64,000 nucleotides of DNA from Streptomyces sp. AC558_RSS880 (GCF_019049255.1 NZ_JAGMUJ010000130.1:281906-345905); one strand, 5' to 3'; positions 42,522 through 51,331 are shown, numbered from the stretch's first letter. Translations and numbers: made by a program. The notes: generated by a model not told the origin, from the sequence alone.

Positions 42522-43181
42522 ATGGGGTGGACCATGGCGAACGGGTCGCGGCACGTGGGCATGTCGATGGTGGGCGCGCTGGTCCTGTCGGGCGCGCTGG
42601 TCTCCTGCGGCACCGAGGACGGAACGGCGGGCTCCACCCCGCGGCCCTCCGCGTCCGCCGGACGGACCGCCGGGGACTCCCCGCGCGACGCCGTCCCGAG
42701 CGACGCCGCCCGTTCCACGGACGACCGGTCCCCGACGGCCGCCGGACCCACGGACCGCTCGGCGTCCCGGTGCCGCACCGCCGAACTGAGCGCCGCCGTC
42801 GGCCGGATGGACCCGGGTGCGGGACAGCGCAACTTCCCCGTCGTACTGACGAACGTCTCCTCCCGCACCTGCACCCTGTACGGCCATCCGGGCGCCGCCT
42901 TCGTGGACGCGGCCGGCGAGCAGCTGGGCCGGGACCCGAAGCGCACCCCCGGTGACCCGGCGACCGTCACCCTGGCGCCCGGCGCCAGTGCCTGGGCGGG
43001 GCTGCGCTACGCGAGCCCCGGCGTCAGCGGAGCCCGCGCGGCCACCCCGGCGGCGCTCCTCGTCACCCCACCGGACGAACGCGACCCCCTGAAGGTGCCG
43101 TGGAAGGCCGGTGCGGTCCCGGTGTCCGGCAACGCGTCCTCGGTGTTCCTCACGGTGCTGGAGCCGGGCACCGGGCCCTAG
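42522..43181 (+). CDS. DUF4232 lipoprotein
   Basis: A 219-residue exported lipoprotein. A hydrophobic signal ends in the lipobox VLSGALVSCGT, giving a lipid-modified Cys near residue 29. A Ser/Thr/Pro-rich linker of about 55 residues leads to a DUF4232 domain (CRTAELSAAVGRMDPGAGQ, FPVVLTNVSSRTCTLYGHPG) with two further Cys that probably form a disulphide. Function of DUF4232 is unknown. ATG 42522 begins two bases past the preceding stop; ATG 42534 is an alternative. Likely co-transcribed with the sensor phosphatase. Confidence 0.82.
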   Translation: MGWTMANGSRHVGMSMVGALVLSGALVSCGTEDGTAGSTPRPSASAGRTAGDSPRDAVPSDAARSTDDRSPTAAGPTDRSASRCRTAELSAAVGRMDPGAGQRNFPVVLTNVSSRTCTLYGHPGAAFVDAAGEQLGRDPKRTPGDPATVTLAPGASAWAGLRYASPGVSGARAATPAALLVTPPDERDPLKVPWKAGAVPVSGNASSVFLTVLEPGTGP

Positions 43182-43188
43182 GGACCGC

Positions 43189-44157
43189 TCAGTGACCGGC
43201 GACCGGATGCGGGGCGTACGGCTGCTGGAGCTCCTCGAGCTCCTTGTCGGTCAGTTCGAGTTCGACGGCGGCCACGGCGTCCTCGATGTGGTGGGCCTTG
43301 GACGCGCCGACAATGGGTGCGGTGACCGTGTCCTGGTGGAGCAGCCAGGCGAGGGCGACCCGGGCGCGCGGTGCGCCGCGCCGTTCGGCGACGCGGGTGA
43401 CCGCCTCGACGACGGCGCGGTCCCCTTCCTGGTACAGGGTGCTGCCGAACACGTCGGTGGCGCTGCGTCCGGTGGCGGCGTCCCAGTCCCGGGTGAGCCG
43501 GCCCCGGGCGAGCGGGCTCCAGGGCAGGACGCCCACGCCCTGGTCGGCGCAGAGCGGCAGCATCTCGCGCTCCTCCTCGCGGTAGAGGAGGTTGTAGTGG
43601 TTCTGCATGGACACGAACCGGGTCCAGCCGCGCAGTTCCGCCGTGTACTGCGCCTTGGAGAACTGCCAGGCGTACATCGAACTGGCCCCGATGTAGCGCA
43701 CCTTGCCCGCCTTGACGACGTCGTGCAGCGCCTCCATCGTCTCCTCGACCGGGGTGTCGGGGTCCCAGCGGTGGATCTGGTACAGGTCGACGTAGTCGGT
43801 GCCGAGACGGGTGAGGCTGTGGTCCAGCTCGGTCATGATCGCCTTGCGGGACAGGCCGCCGCCGTTGGGTCCGGGCCGCATCCGGCCGTGCACCTTCGTG
43901 GCGAGCACGATGTCGTCCCGGCGGGCGAAGTCGCGCAGCGCCCGGCCGACGATCTCCTCGCTGGTGCCGTCCGAGTAGACGTTCGCGGTGTCGAAGAAGG
44001 TGATGCCCGCCTCCAGCGCCTGCCGGATCAGCGGACGGGACGCCTCCTCGTCGAGGGTCCACTCGTGCGTGCCGCGGCCGGGCACGCCGTAGGTCATGCA
44101 CCCCAGACAGATCCGCGACACGTCCAGGCCCGTCGAACCGAGCTTCACGTACTGCAT
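43189..44157 (-). CDS. Aldo/keto reductase
   Basis: A 322-residue NADPH-dependent oxidoreductase with the (beta/alpha)8 fold. The catalytic tetrad is visible: Asp and Tyr in FFDTANVYSDGTSEE, Lys in LATKVHG, His in DLYQIHRWD. The cofactor site IVGASKAHHIEDAV is near the C-terminus. It resembles the YajO/Gfo-like actinobacterial AKR group; the substrate is not predictable. ATG 44157 has AGGAG upstream. It is convergent with the lipoprotein gene, seven bases away. Confidence 0.9.
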   Translation of the reverse strand: MQYVKLGSTGLDVSRICLGCMTYGVPGRGTHEWTLDEEASRPLIRQALEAGITFFDTANVYSDGTSEEIVGRALRDFARRDDIVLATKVHGRMRPGPNGGGLSRKAIMTELDHSLTRLGTDYVDLYQIHRWDPDTPVEETMEALHDVVKAGKVRYIGASSMYAWQFSKAQYTAELRGWTRFVSMQNHYNLLYREEEREMLPLCADQGVGVLPWSPLARGRLTRDWDAATGRSATDVFGSTLYQEGDRAVVEAVTRVAERRGAPRARVALAWLLHQDTVTAPIVGASKAHHIEDAVAAVELELTDKELEELQQPYAPHPVAGH

Positions 44158-44408
44158 CGTTGCTGCTCCTGTCGCCTGGAAGGGTTGTTGCCAGGAGGAG
44201 CGTACGTGTCGGTGCCCGCTCGAAGCCGGGCGCCGGACGCGGACCGCCGCCGTCCGGGGGCGGAAAACCGATTGCCCGCCCCGGCCGGAAGGCCCCAGGA
44301 TCCTGCCATGTTCACGAGCCCTCTCCCGCTGCCGTTGTCCGCCACCGCCCCCGCGGCGGGCCGGCGGCAGCAGCCCGGCTCCCGGGGAGGACCGACGCCG
44401 CCGCGCTC

Positions 44409-45041
44409 ATGACGGCCGCCCTGCTCGCGGGACTGCTCGCCGGTTACGGCATCGCCGTCCCCGTGGGTGCCGTCGGGACCTACCTGGTCTCCCTCACCGC
44501 CCGCACCACCCTGCGCACCGGAGTCTGCGCGGCCCTCGGCGTCGCCACGGCCGACGGGCTGTACGCCCTCGCGGCCGCACTCGGCGGTTCGGCCCTCGCG
44601 TCGGCGCTGGAACCGGTCCTGGAGCCGATGCGGTGGGTCTGTGTGCTGGTGCTGCTCGCGCTGGCAGTGCGGGGCGCGGCCGGCGCCGTACGCCGCTACC
44701 GGGGGCGGCGGCTCGCCGCCCGCACCGGAGCCGCTCCCCCGGGCGCCGCCCGCGCCTACCTGTCGCTGCTCGGGATCACCCTGCTGAACCCCACCACCGT
44801 GATCTACTTCGCGGCACTCGTGTTCGGCTCCCGGAGCGGGGAGGCGGCCGGGCCCCTGGAGCAGGCCGTGTTCGTGACGGCGGCCTTCGCCGCGTCCGCG
44901 AGCTGGCAGGTGCTGCTCGCCGGCGGCGGCGCGCTGCTGGGCCGGGCGCTGACCGGTCACCGGGGCCGGCTGGTGACCTCGCTGGTGGCGTCCGGGGTGA
45001 TGACGGCCCTTGCGGTCCACATGGCGGTGGCGCCCGCCTGA
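44409..45041 (+). CDS. LysE-family exporter
   Basis: A 210-residue integral membrane protein with about six helices. The start of the family signature is seen in AGYGIAVPVGAVGTYLVSL and GVCAALGVATADGLYAL, and helix four carries LLGITLLNPTTVIYFAALVFG, which matches the LysE/RhtB amino-acid exporter family. ATG 44409 begins the first helix directly; a ribosome site is not obvious, and the open frame extends 83 codons upstream with non-coding character. The exported amino acid is not known. Confidence 0.82.
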   Translation: MTAALLAGLLAGYGIAVPVGAVGTYLVSLTARTTLRTGVCAALGVATADGLYALAAALGGSALASALEPVLEPMRWVCVLVLLALAVRGAAGAVRRYRGRRLAARTGAAPPGAARAYLSLLGITLLNPTTVIYFAALVFGSRSGEAAGPLEQAVFVTAAFAASASWQVLLAGGGALLGRALTGHRGRLVTSLVASGVMTALAVHMAVAPA

Positions 45042-45098
45042 CGGCCCGTGGGATTCCGGTCCTCGTGCCGGAGCCGGACGGGCAGCAGGGGCGAGTCC

Positions 45099-45113
45099 CG
45101 GAAAAGTTTTCCG
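45099..45113. repeat. AT-rich 15-bp palindrome between convergent genes
   Basis: CGGAAAA-G-TTTTCCG is a perfect odd palindrome in an otherwise GC-rich region, 58 bases past the LysE-like stop and 44 bases past the CDF stop. It may be a protein-binding site. Confidence 0.4.
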
Positions 45114-45156
45114 CGTTCCGGTGTGCATGAAGCGTCGGCATCCGGGCACGCGTGGT

Positions 45157-46122
45157 TCAGGCCCCGCCGCGTTCCCCCGTCGCGGCGGGGCTTTCCCATG
45201 CCTCCCGCGCCTCCGGGGCCCCCCGCTCGGTGACGTCGAGGAAGACTTGTTCCGCCTCGGGCACCGCACGGGCGATGGACCGCTTGATGCGTACGGCGAC
45301 CTCCTCCACCCGCTCGCTGTCCATACCGGGCACCAGGTCGACGCGGGCGGCCACCAGGGCGGTGTCCAGGCCCGTCTTCATGGTGAAGAGCGCCTCCACG
45401 CTGTCGATCTCGGGCTGCTCGCACAGCAGCTCCCGGATCCGGTTGCTCGCCTCCGGGTCGGCGGCCTCGCCGATCAGCTGGTCACGGGCGTCGCGGCCGA
45501 GCCGGAAGGCGACGTAGACCAGCAACGCGCCGATGGCGAGCGAGGCGGACGCCTCCCACACCACCTGTCCGGTGACCATGTGCAGCGCCATGCCCACGAC
45601 GGCCAGGGTGACGCCGACCACCGCGGTGCCGTCCTCGGCGACCACCGTGCGCAGCGCCGGATCACGCAGTCCGCCGCCCAGGCCGCCCTGCCGGCGTACC
45701 TGGTACAGGGCGCGCAGCAGGGAGCCGCCCTCGGCGAGCAGGGCGACGCCGAGCACGACCAGTCCGGCGACGTAGCCGCCCAGGTCCTCCTCGGCCCCGT
45801 TCCTGAGCGCCTCGACGCCCTGGTAGAACGAGAAGCAGCCGCCCATCACGAAGATCCCGACGGCCGCGAGCAGCGACCAGAAGAACCGCTCCTTGCCGTA
45901 GCCGAACGGGTGACGGCGGTCGGCCGGGCGACGGCTGCGCCGCAGCGCGGCCAGCAGGAACACTTCGTTCAGGCTGTCGGCGACCGAGTGCGCCGCTTCC
46001 GACAGCAACGCCGGGGAGGACGCGGCCAGTCCGCCGACGGCCTTGGCGACGGCGATCACCAGATTGGCCGCGAGCGCCACCAGCACGGTGATCCGGGTTC
46101 TGCGATCCGATCGAGTACTCAC
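45157..46122 (-). CDS. Cation diffusion facilitator (CDF) metal transporter
   Basis: A 321-residue metal/proton antiporter. Six helices are followed by a cytoplasmic domain. The metal site of helix II and V is visible as SPALLSEAAHSVADSLNEVF (HxxxD) and, in helix V, a less conserved stretch GQVVWEASASLAIGALLVYVAF (Glu-Ala-Ser rather than the usual HxxxD), so metal choice (zinc or other) is uncertain. The tail DSVEALFTMKTGLDTALVA is the CDF dimerisation domain. GTG 46122 (VSTRSDRRTRITV) is preferred over ATG 46155; neither has a clear ribosome site. Divergent from the GST-like gene by 101 bp. Confidence 0.85.
   Translation of the reverse strand: MSTRSDRRTRITVLVALAANLVIAVAKAVGGLAASSPALLSEAAHSVADSLNEVFLLAALRRSRRPADRRHPFGYGKERFFWSLLAAVGIFVMGGCFSFYQGVEALRNGAEEDLGGYVAGLVVLGVALLAEGGSLLRALYQVRRQGGLGGGLRDPALRTVVAEDGTAVVGVTLAVVGMALHMVTGQVVWEASASLAIGALLVYVAFRLGRDARDQLIGEAADPEASNRIRELLCEQPEIDSVEALFTMKTGLDTALVAARVDLVPGMDSERVEEVAVRIKRSIARAVPEAEQVFLDVTERGAPEAREAWESPAATGERGGA
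45161..45194 (+). terminator. Terminator of the LysE-like gene, inside the 3' end of the CDF gene
   Basis: GCCCCGCCGCG (45161-45171) and CGCGGCGGGGC (45181-45191) form an 11-pair stem followed by TTT on this strand. The element overlaps the last codons of the convergent CDF gene. Confidence 0.65.
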
Positions 46123-46223
46123 CCTCGGCCGATTGCCCCGGTCGGCCCAGGCCATACCGTGCCGTCGGCGGAAAACGGGGAACGCGGTCACAGGGACATC
46201 CGATCGGCGACGAGGAGGGCACC

Positions 46224-47249
46224 ATGGGCCGCGACGACGGGGGCGGCGGCAACAGTTCGTACGGCAGGAAGAAGTTCAAGAGGTCGAAGGCCCACTTCGC
46301 GGACCGGATCACGGCGGACGGGCGGGACGGGTGGCCGGTGGAGGCCGGGCGGTACCGGCTCGTGGTGAGCCGCGCCTGCCCGTGGGCGAGCCGGGCGCTG
46401 GTGTCCCGGCGGCTGCTCGGGCTGGAGGACGCGCTCTCCCTGGCCGTCACGGACCCGGTCCAGGACGACCGGAGCTGGCGCTTCACCCTGGATCCGGACG
46501 GCCGCGACCCGGTGCTCGGCATCCGGTACCTGAGCGAGGCGTACGACCGGCGCGAGACGGAGTACCCGGGCGGGGTGAGTGTGCCGGCGGTCGTGGACGT
46601 GCCCAGCGGGAAACTGGTCACCAACGACTACCAGCAGATCACCCTGGACCTCGCCACCGAGTGGACGGCCCTGCACCGCGAGGGGGCGCCCGACCTGTAT
46701 CCGCGGGCGCGGCGCGAGGAGATCGACGCGGTGACGGACGACGTCTTCCAGGACGTCAACAACGGCGTGTACCGGGCGGGCTTCGCCACGGACCAGGAGG
46801 AGTACGAGGCCGCGTGCACGGCCCTGTTCCGGCGGCTGGAGCTGCTGGCGGGGCGGCTGGAGCGGCAGCGGTACCTGGTCGGCGACACCATCACCGAGGC
46901 GGACATCCGGCTGTTCACCACGCTGGTGCGGTTCGACGCGGTGTACCACGGCCACTTCAAGTGCAACCGGTGGAAGCTGACGGAGAACCGGGTGCTGTGG
47001 GCGTACGCCCGCGACCTGTACCAGACGCCCGGCTTCGGCGACACCGTGGACTTCGACCACATCAAGCGGCACTACTACCGGGTGCACACCGGCATCAACC
47101 CCTCCGGCATCGTGCCCCTCGGTCCCGACCTGTCCGGCTGGACGGCGCCCCACCACCGGGAGGAGCTGGGCGGCCGGCCGTTCGGGGAGGGCACTCCGCC
47201 CGGTCCGGTGCGGGCCGGCGAGGAGGTGCCGGCGCCGGGCCGCCCCTGA
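46224..47249 (+). CDS. Glutathionyl-hydroquinone reductase-like (Xi-class GST fold)
   Basis: A 341-residue Xi-class protein (YqjG/EcfP type). The catalytic Cys lies in SRACPWASRALV, followed by the thioredoxin fold and a helical domain (YLVGDTITEADIRLF, HIKRHYYRVHTGINPSGIVPLGPD). In bacteria with glutathione these enzymes reduce glutathionyl-hydroquinones; Streptomyces use mycothiol, so the thiol partner here is probably mycothiol. ATG 46224 has GAGGAGGG upstream. Neighbouring genes do not form an obvious pathway. Confidence 0.88.
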   Translation: MGRDDGGGGNSSYGRKKFKRSKAHFADRITADGRDGWPVEAGRYRLVVSRACPWASRALVSRRLLGLEDALSLAVTDPVQDDRSWRFTLDPDGRDPVLGIRYLSEAYDRRETEYPGGVSVPAVVDVPSGKLVTNDYQQITLDLATEWTALHREGAPDLYPRARREEIDAVTDDVFQDVNNGVYRAGFATDQEEYEAACTALFRRLELLAGRLERQRYLVGDTITEADIRLFTTLVRFDAVYHGHFKCNRWKLTENRVLWAYARDLYQTPGFGDTVDFDHIKRHYYRVHTGINPSGIVPLGPDLSGWTAPHHREELGGRPFGEGTPPGPVRAGEEVPAPGRP

Positions 47250-47320
47250 CCGCCCCGGCCCGACGATCCACCGACGATCCATCCACCGACGAGACGACGC
47301 AGCCGACCTAGGAGATCCAC

Positions 47321-47632
47321 GTGGCGAAGAAGAGCAAGAAGGCGAAGAAGAAGCTGCCCATGGCGTACAAGCCGATCGGCTTCGTGCTGGGCTGGACCAG
47401 CGGCACCGTGGCGGGGATGGCGTTCCAGAAGACCTGGAAGGTGATCCGGCACGAGGACAACGCGCCGGACGCGCTGGACCGGGACCGCCGCTGGGGGGAG
47501 ATCCTGCTGGCCGCGGCGATCCAGGGCGCCATCTTCGCGGTGGTGCGCAGTGCCGTGGACCGGGCCGGCGCCAAGGCCATCGAACGCTCCACCGGCACCT
47601 GGCCGGTCCCGGACAAGGGCGGCCGCGACTGA
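47321..47632 (+). CDS. DUF4235 membrane protein
   Basis: A 103-residue protein with a lysine-rich N-terminus (MAKKSKKAKKKLPM), a hydrophobic helix (KPIGFVLGWTSGTVAGMAFQ), a hydrophilic turn with NAPDALDRDRRWGEI, and a second helix (LLAAAIQGAIFAVVRSAVDR). This matches the DUF4235 family found across actinobacteria; function unknown. GTG 47321 has GGAG seven bases upstream. It follows the GST-like gene by 71 bp. Confidence 0.85.
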   Translation: MAKKSKKAKKKLPMAYKPIGFVLGWTSGTVAGMAFQKTWKVIRHEDNAPDALDRDRRWGEILLAAAIQGAIFAVVRSAVDRAGAKAIERSTGTWPVPDKGGRD

Positions 47633-47653
47633 CGCGTCCGTACGTACGGCCGG

Positions 47654-47675
47654 CCCGCCGTCCCCCGACGGCGGG
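47654..47675. terminator. Terminator between convergent genes
   Basis: CCCGCCGTC (47654-47662) and GACGGCGGG (47667-47675) form a nine-pair stem with a CCCC loop, ending directly at the VOC gene's stop codon. Confidence 0.7.
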
Positions 47676-48068
47676 TCAGCCCTGTTTGGGCGCCGTCGAC
47701 GTGCCCCGGCGGACGGTGAAGGAGTGGCCCGCCGGGTCGGCGTAGCCGCGTTCCCCGGTGGGTCCCGAGGCGTCGCCCGCCTCCATCGGGCGCCCGCCGA
47801 GGCCCACGATCAGGCGTTCCACCGCGTCCAGGTCGTCCACCACGAACTCCAGGTGCGCCTGGAGGGAGTTCTCCGGGCGGGGCCAGCTCGGGGCGGTCGC
47901 GTTCACGTCGCGGCGCAGCGCCAGGCGGAAACCGTCGGCGGCCCGGATCTCCACCCGGTTGACGTGGGCGTCGACGTCCTGCGCCCCCAGCAACTCCTTG
48001 TAGAACTCGGCGAGTTTCTCGGGCTCGGCACAGTCGAGCACCACCACTCCGGCCGTCACCAGGGTCAT
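47676..48068 (-). CDS. VOC-family (glyoxalase/bleomycin-resistance fold) protein
   Basis: A 130-residue protein of two beta-alpha-beta-beta-beta modules. LVTAGVVVLDCAEPEKLAEFYKELLG starts the first and LQAHLEFVVDDLDAVERLIVGLGGRP the second; HLEF and DPAGHSFTV supply likely metal or ligand residues. Such small VOC proteins bind drugs or catalyse varied reactions; no specific role is predictable. ATG 48068 has CGAGGAGGAG upstream. Confidence 0.82.
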   Translation of the reverse strand: MTLVTAGVVVLDCAEPEKLAEFYKELLGAQDVDAHVNRVEIRAADGFRLALRRDVNATAPSWPRPENSLQAHLEFVVDDLDAVERLIVGLGGRPMEAGDASGPTGERGYADPAGHSFTVRRGTSTAPKQG

Positions 48069-48392
48069 GTCTCCTCCTCGGGAGTCCGGGGCGCGGGGCG
48101 CTCCCGCCCCGCCCTGTACGTGACACCTGTCCCCGCTCGCCGGATTCAACCGGGGTCCGTGGCAGGCGACTTCCGGGGGGCGTGTGAGCGTACGCGCCCC
48201 GACTGTCCCGTGCAGTAACGAAGATCACCAACCGTCACGGTGCGGATTTTTCGATCTTGGGGCATCCTCGTAGCGCTTGCCGATTCAACTTCCGTATGGG
48301 GAAGTCGAGTTCGAGTGTGCGGGCGGTCGCCGTCACGGCCGTCCGCTCGCAGGGCGGGGGGACTCTGCGTTCCGTCTCCCGAAAGGAAACAC
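48069..48392. promoter_or_regulatory. Terpene cyclase promoter region with two inverted repeats
   Basis: 324 bp without a gene. ACTTCC-GTATGG-GGAAGT (48288-48305) is a perfect six-pair inverted repeat about 90 bp before the cyclase ATG, and ACCGT-C-ACGGT (48231-48241) is a second one, close to AAGATC/GATCTT copies. 48210-48310 is AT-rich. The sites are candidates for regulator binding. Confidence 0.35.
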
Positions 48393-49424
48393 ATGTCCCA
48401 GGACGTCCGGTTCGATCTCCCCTTCGACACCCCCGTCAGCGACCATCTGGAGTACGCGCGGGCACGCCATCTGCGCTGGGTGCGGGAGATGGGACTGGTG
48501 CGCAGCCGGGCCGGCTTCGAGGAGTACCGGTCCTGGGACCTGCCCCAGGCCGCCGCCCGTACGTATCCCCACGCCTCGGCCGAGGACCTGGTCGTCCTGA
48601 TGAACTGGTTCTCCCTCGCGTTCCTCTTCGACGACCAGTTCGACGCCGCGCGGCCCGACCGCGCCGAGCGCATAGCCGAGGTGGCCCGGGAACTGATCGT
48701 GACCCCGCTGCGGCCGGCGGGGAGCACACCCCGGGTCGCCTGTCCCATCACCCTGGCCTGGGCCCAGGTCTGGGCGCGCCTCTCGGATGGCATGTCCCTG
48801 ACCTGGCAGACCCGGTTCGCGGCTTCCTGGGGGCGGTTCCTGGTGGCGCACTGCGAGGAGGTCGACCTGGCCGCCCGGGGGCTGGCCGGGACGCTCGGCC
48901 TGGACGAGTACGCGGCCTTCCGGCGCCGTACCGTCGGCATCCACCACAGCATCGACGCGGGCGAGCGCAGCCGCGGCTTCGAGGTCCCGGCGCAGGCGAT
49001 GGCGCATCCGCTGATGGAGCGCCTGCGCGATCTGGCCGCGGACACCATCGGGTTCATGAACGACATCCACTCCTTCGAGCGGGAGCGCCGCCGCGGTGAC
49101 GGTCACAACCTCATCGCCGTCCTGCACCGGGAGCGGGGCTGTTCCTGGGAGGAGGCCGCCGCCGAGGCGTACGGCATGACGACCGCCCGGCTGGCGGAGT
49201 ACGTCGAACTGGAGGCGCGGGTGCCGCGGATGTGCGACGAGCTCGGGCTGGACGCGGACGAGCGCGACCGGGTGCGCCGGGGTGTGGAGGCCATCCGGCA
49301 CTGGATCAACGGCAACTACGAGTGGGCGCTGACCACCGGCCGGTACGCGGCGGCCAAGGAGGGCCCCGTGGCCACCGCGGAACAGGCCGGGCGGGGCTCC
49401 GTGGACGATCTGCTGACCGTGTGA
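48393..49424 (+). CDS. Class I terpene cyclase
   Basis: A 343-residue terpene synthase that ionises a prenyl diphosphate and cyclises the cation. The metal motifs are complete: FLFDDQFD (acidic DDxxD type, about residue 80) and NDIHSFERE (NSE triad, about 220), with the effector Arg upstream and the terminal WALTTGRY (RY pair). Length fits bacterial sesquiterpene synthases. The product cannot be predicted. ATG 48393 has GAAAGGAA upstream. It converges with the cvnE P450, which might oxidise the product, but that P450 belongs to a conservon. Confidence 0.9.
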   Translation: MSQDVRFDLPFDTPVSDHLEYARARHLRWVREMGLVRSRAGFEEYRSWDLPQAAARTYPHASAEDLVVLMNWFSLAFLFDDQFDAARPDRAERIAEVARELIVTPLRPAGSTPRVACPITLAWAQVWARLSDGMSLTWQTRFAASWGRFLVAHCEEVDLAARGLAGTLGLDEYAAFRRRTVGIHHSIDAGERSRGFEVPAQAMAHPLMERLRDLAADTIGFMNDIHSFERERRRGDGHNLIAVLHRERGCSWEEAAAEAYGMTTARLAEYVELEARVPRMCDELGLDADERDRVRRGVEAIRHWINGNYEWALTTGRYAAAKEGPVATAEQAGRGSVDDLLTV

Positions 49425-49458
49425 GACGGCCGTGCTGCCCGGCCACCGGGGCCGGGCG

Positions 49459-49516
49459 GCGACGTCACCCGCCGAACTCGACGGGCAGCGACGTCACCCG
49501 CCGAACTCGACGGGCA
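49459..49516. repeat. 29-bp tandem duplication at the 3' end of the P450 gene
   Basis: Positions 49459-49487 and 49488-49516 are identical 29-bp units. The right unit encodes the final Leu-Pro-Val-Glu-Phe-Gly-Gly and stop of the P450; the left unit is an extra copy just beyond the stop. A 29-base period would shift the frame, so only the first copy read is used. Confidence 0.8.
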
Positions 49517-50729
49517 GGGCGTCCAGCCGGGACTCCCAGGTGGAGGCGGTCGAGCTGAGCTCCTCCGGTTCCACCGCCAGCCGCAGTCCGGGCAGCCGGT
49601 GCAGCAGGACGTCGACGGCGATCTCGACGAGGGACTGTCCGATGTTCTGTCCGGGGCACTCGTGCGGACCCGAACTGAACGCCAGGTGTGCCTGGTTGCC
49701 CTGGACGGACACCCCGGCGTCCGGACGGATCTCGGGGTCCCGGTTGCCCGCGGCGAGCCCCAGCACCAGCAGGTCGCCCTCCTGGACGCGGTGACCACCG
49801 AGCTCCAGGTCGCTCGCGGCGAAGCGGCCCGGCAGGACGGCCAGCGGCGGGCTGTCCCACATGACCTCCTCCACGATCTCGGAGACGTTCAGCCGGCCGC
49901 TGATCAGCCCGGAGAGCCGCGAGGTGTCGCTGAGGACCAGTTGCAGCACCCGGGCCAGCAGATTGCTGGTGGTGGTGTGCGCGGCGATCAGCACCAGACG
50001 CAGATGGCTGACGACCTCGTCCTCGTCGAGCCCTGCGCGGTGCTCCAGCAGGGCGGTGGCGAGATCGCTGCCGGGCTCGGAGCGTTTGCGCACGACGAGT
50101 TCGCCGAGGATCTCCTGGATGCGCGCGTCGTGGGCGACGGCGTCCTCGCCGCCCCCCAGGACCTGTGCGCAGGACTCGACCAGGTCGCGCCCCTCCGCCT
50201 CGGGCAGCCCCAGCAGGCGGCTGAGCACCAGCATCGGCAGGTAATCGGCGTAGTCGTGCACCAGGTCGGCGCGTCCGGTGTCCGCGAACGCGTCGATCTG
50301 TTTGTTGGCGTAGTGCGTGGCGTGCCGGCGGATGCCGCGGCCGGCCGCCGCCTGGAGGGCGTCGGTGACGGCCGCGCGGAGCCTGCGGTGCGGTTCGCCG
50401 TCCTGGGAGACGCAGTCGGGACGCCAGCCGAGCATCGGGATCAGCGGTGAGTTCTCGTCGACGCGGCCGTCGATCCGGTCCCGCCAGATGCGGGCGTCCC
50501 GGGTGAACTGGCGTGGGTTGTCCAGCACCCGGCGGGCGTCCCGGTAGCCGAGCACCAGCCAGGCCGGCACCTCGCCCTCCAGGAGCACGGGCGCCACCGG
50601 GCCGTGCTCCTTGCGCAGCCGTTCGTAGACGCCGGCCGGGTCGGTGGCCGCCTCCGGCCCGTACAGCCGGACGGGCTCCGCGCCGTGGTGGGCGACGGGG
50701 CAGCCGCGGGGGGTGTCCGGGTCGTTCAT
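49494..50729 (-). CDS. cvnE: Conservon cytochrome P450 (CYP157-like) lacking the ExxR arginine
   Basis: A 411-residue P450. The haem loop FSSGPHECPGQNIG carries the axial Cys, and the I-helix reads LIAAHTTTSNLL, with His before the threonines in place of the common acid-alcohol pair. The K-helix ExxR motif is altered: SEIVEEVMWDSPP has Trp where Arg should be. The CYP157 family, for example S. coelicolor CYP157C1 (EQSLW), shows the same loss. It overlaps cvnD by ATGA and completes the conservon. Substrate unknown; a non-catalytic role in signalling has been suggested for such partners. Confidence 0.88.
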   Translation of the reverse strand: MNDPDTPRGCPVAHHGAEPVRLYGPEAATDPAGVYERLRKEHGPVAPVLLEGEVPAWLVLGYRDARRVLDNPRQFTRDARIWRDRIDGRVDENSPLIPMLGWRPDCVSQDGEPHRRLRAAVTDALQAAAGRGIRRHATHYANKQIDAFADTGRADLVHDYADYLPMLVLSRLLGLPEAEGRDLVESCAQVLGGGEDAVAHDARIQEILGELVVRKRSEPGSDLATALLEHRAGLDEDEVVSHLRLVLIAAHTTTSNLLARVLQLVLSDTSRLSGLISGRLNVSEIVEEVMWDSPPLAVLPGRFAASDLELGGHRVQEGDLLVLGLAAGNRDPEIRPDAGVSVQGNQAHLAFSSGPHECPGQNIGQSLVEIAVDVLLHRLPGLRLAVEPEELSSTASTWESRLDALPVEFGG

Positions 50730-51331
50730 CGGGACTCCCCGGCGACGACCGAGCGTTCCTTCAGGTGCCGGATCAGGGCGACCAGCACGTCACGGCTGGA
50801 GGCACGGTCACGGGCGTCGAAGGACACCACCGGGATGTGCGCGGGGATGTCCAGGGCGTCCCGTATCTCCTCGACCGGGAAGTCCTTGGAGTCGGGGAAG
50901 ACGTTGAGGGCGATGACGAACGGCACCTTCTGCCGCTCCATCTCCTCGATCGCCCGGAAGCTGGAGGCCAGCCGCCGGGTGTCCACCAGGACGACCGCGC
51001 CGAGCGCCCCCTTGAAGAGCCCGTTCCACAGGAACCAGAACCGCTCCTGTCCGGGCGTGCCGAACAGGTACAGCACCAGGCTGTCGTTGAGGCCGATCTT
51101 GCCGAAGTCCAGGCTGACGGTGGTCTGCGACTTGTCGGCGACCCCGATGAGGTCGTCGACGCCGGCGCTGGCCTGGGTGAGCGTCTCCTCGGTGGTGAGC
51201 GGCCTGATGTCGCTCACCGAGCGGACCATGGTGGTCTTCCCGGTGCCGAAGCCGCCGGCGATCATCACCTTCACCGAGCGGATGTCCCCGCCGCCGTGCC
51301 GGCCGGGTCGGTCAAAGCCTTTCAAGTCCAC
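50726..51331 (-). CDS. cvnD: Conservon GTPase
   Basis: A 201-residue small GTPase of the MglA/Rab-like bacterial type. P-loop GGFGTGKTTMV, switch region with FGTPGQERFWFLW (a G3 in which Asp is replaced, as usual in Cvn proteins), G4-like VIALNVFPDSKD. It works at the membrane with the roadblock protein and kinase. GTG 51331 has GAGGAGG upstream and lies 20 bp inside cvnC, so translation is coupled. Confidence 0.9.
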   Translation of the reverse strand: MDLKGFDRPGRHGGGDIRSVKVMIAGGFGTGKTTMVRSVSDIRPLTTEETLTQASAGVDDLIGVADKSQTTVSLDFGKIGLNDSLVLYLFGTPGQERFWFLWNGLFKGALGAVVLVDTRRLASSFRAIEEMERQKVPFVIALNVFPDSKDFPVEEIRDALDIPAHIPVVSFDARDRASSRDVLVALIRHLKERSVVAGESR

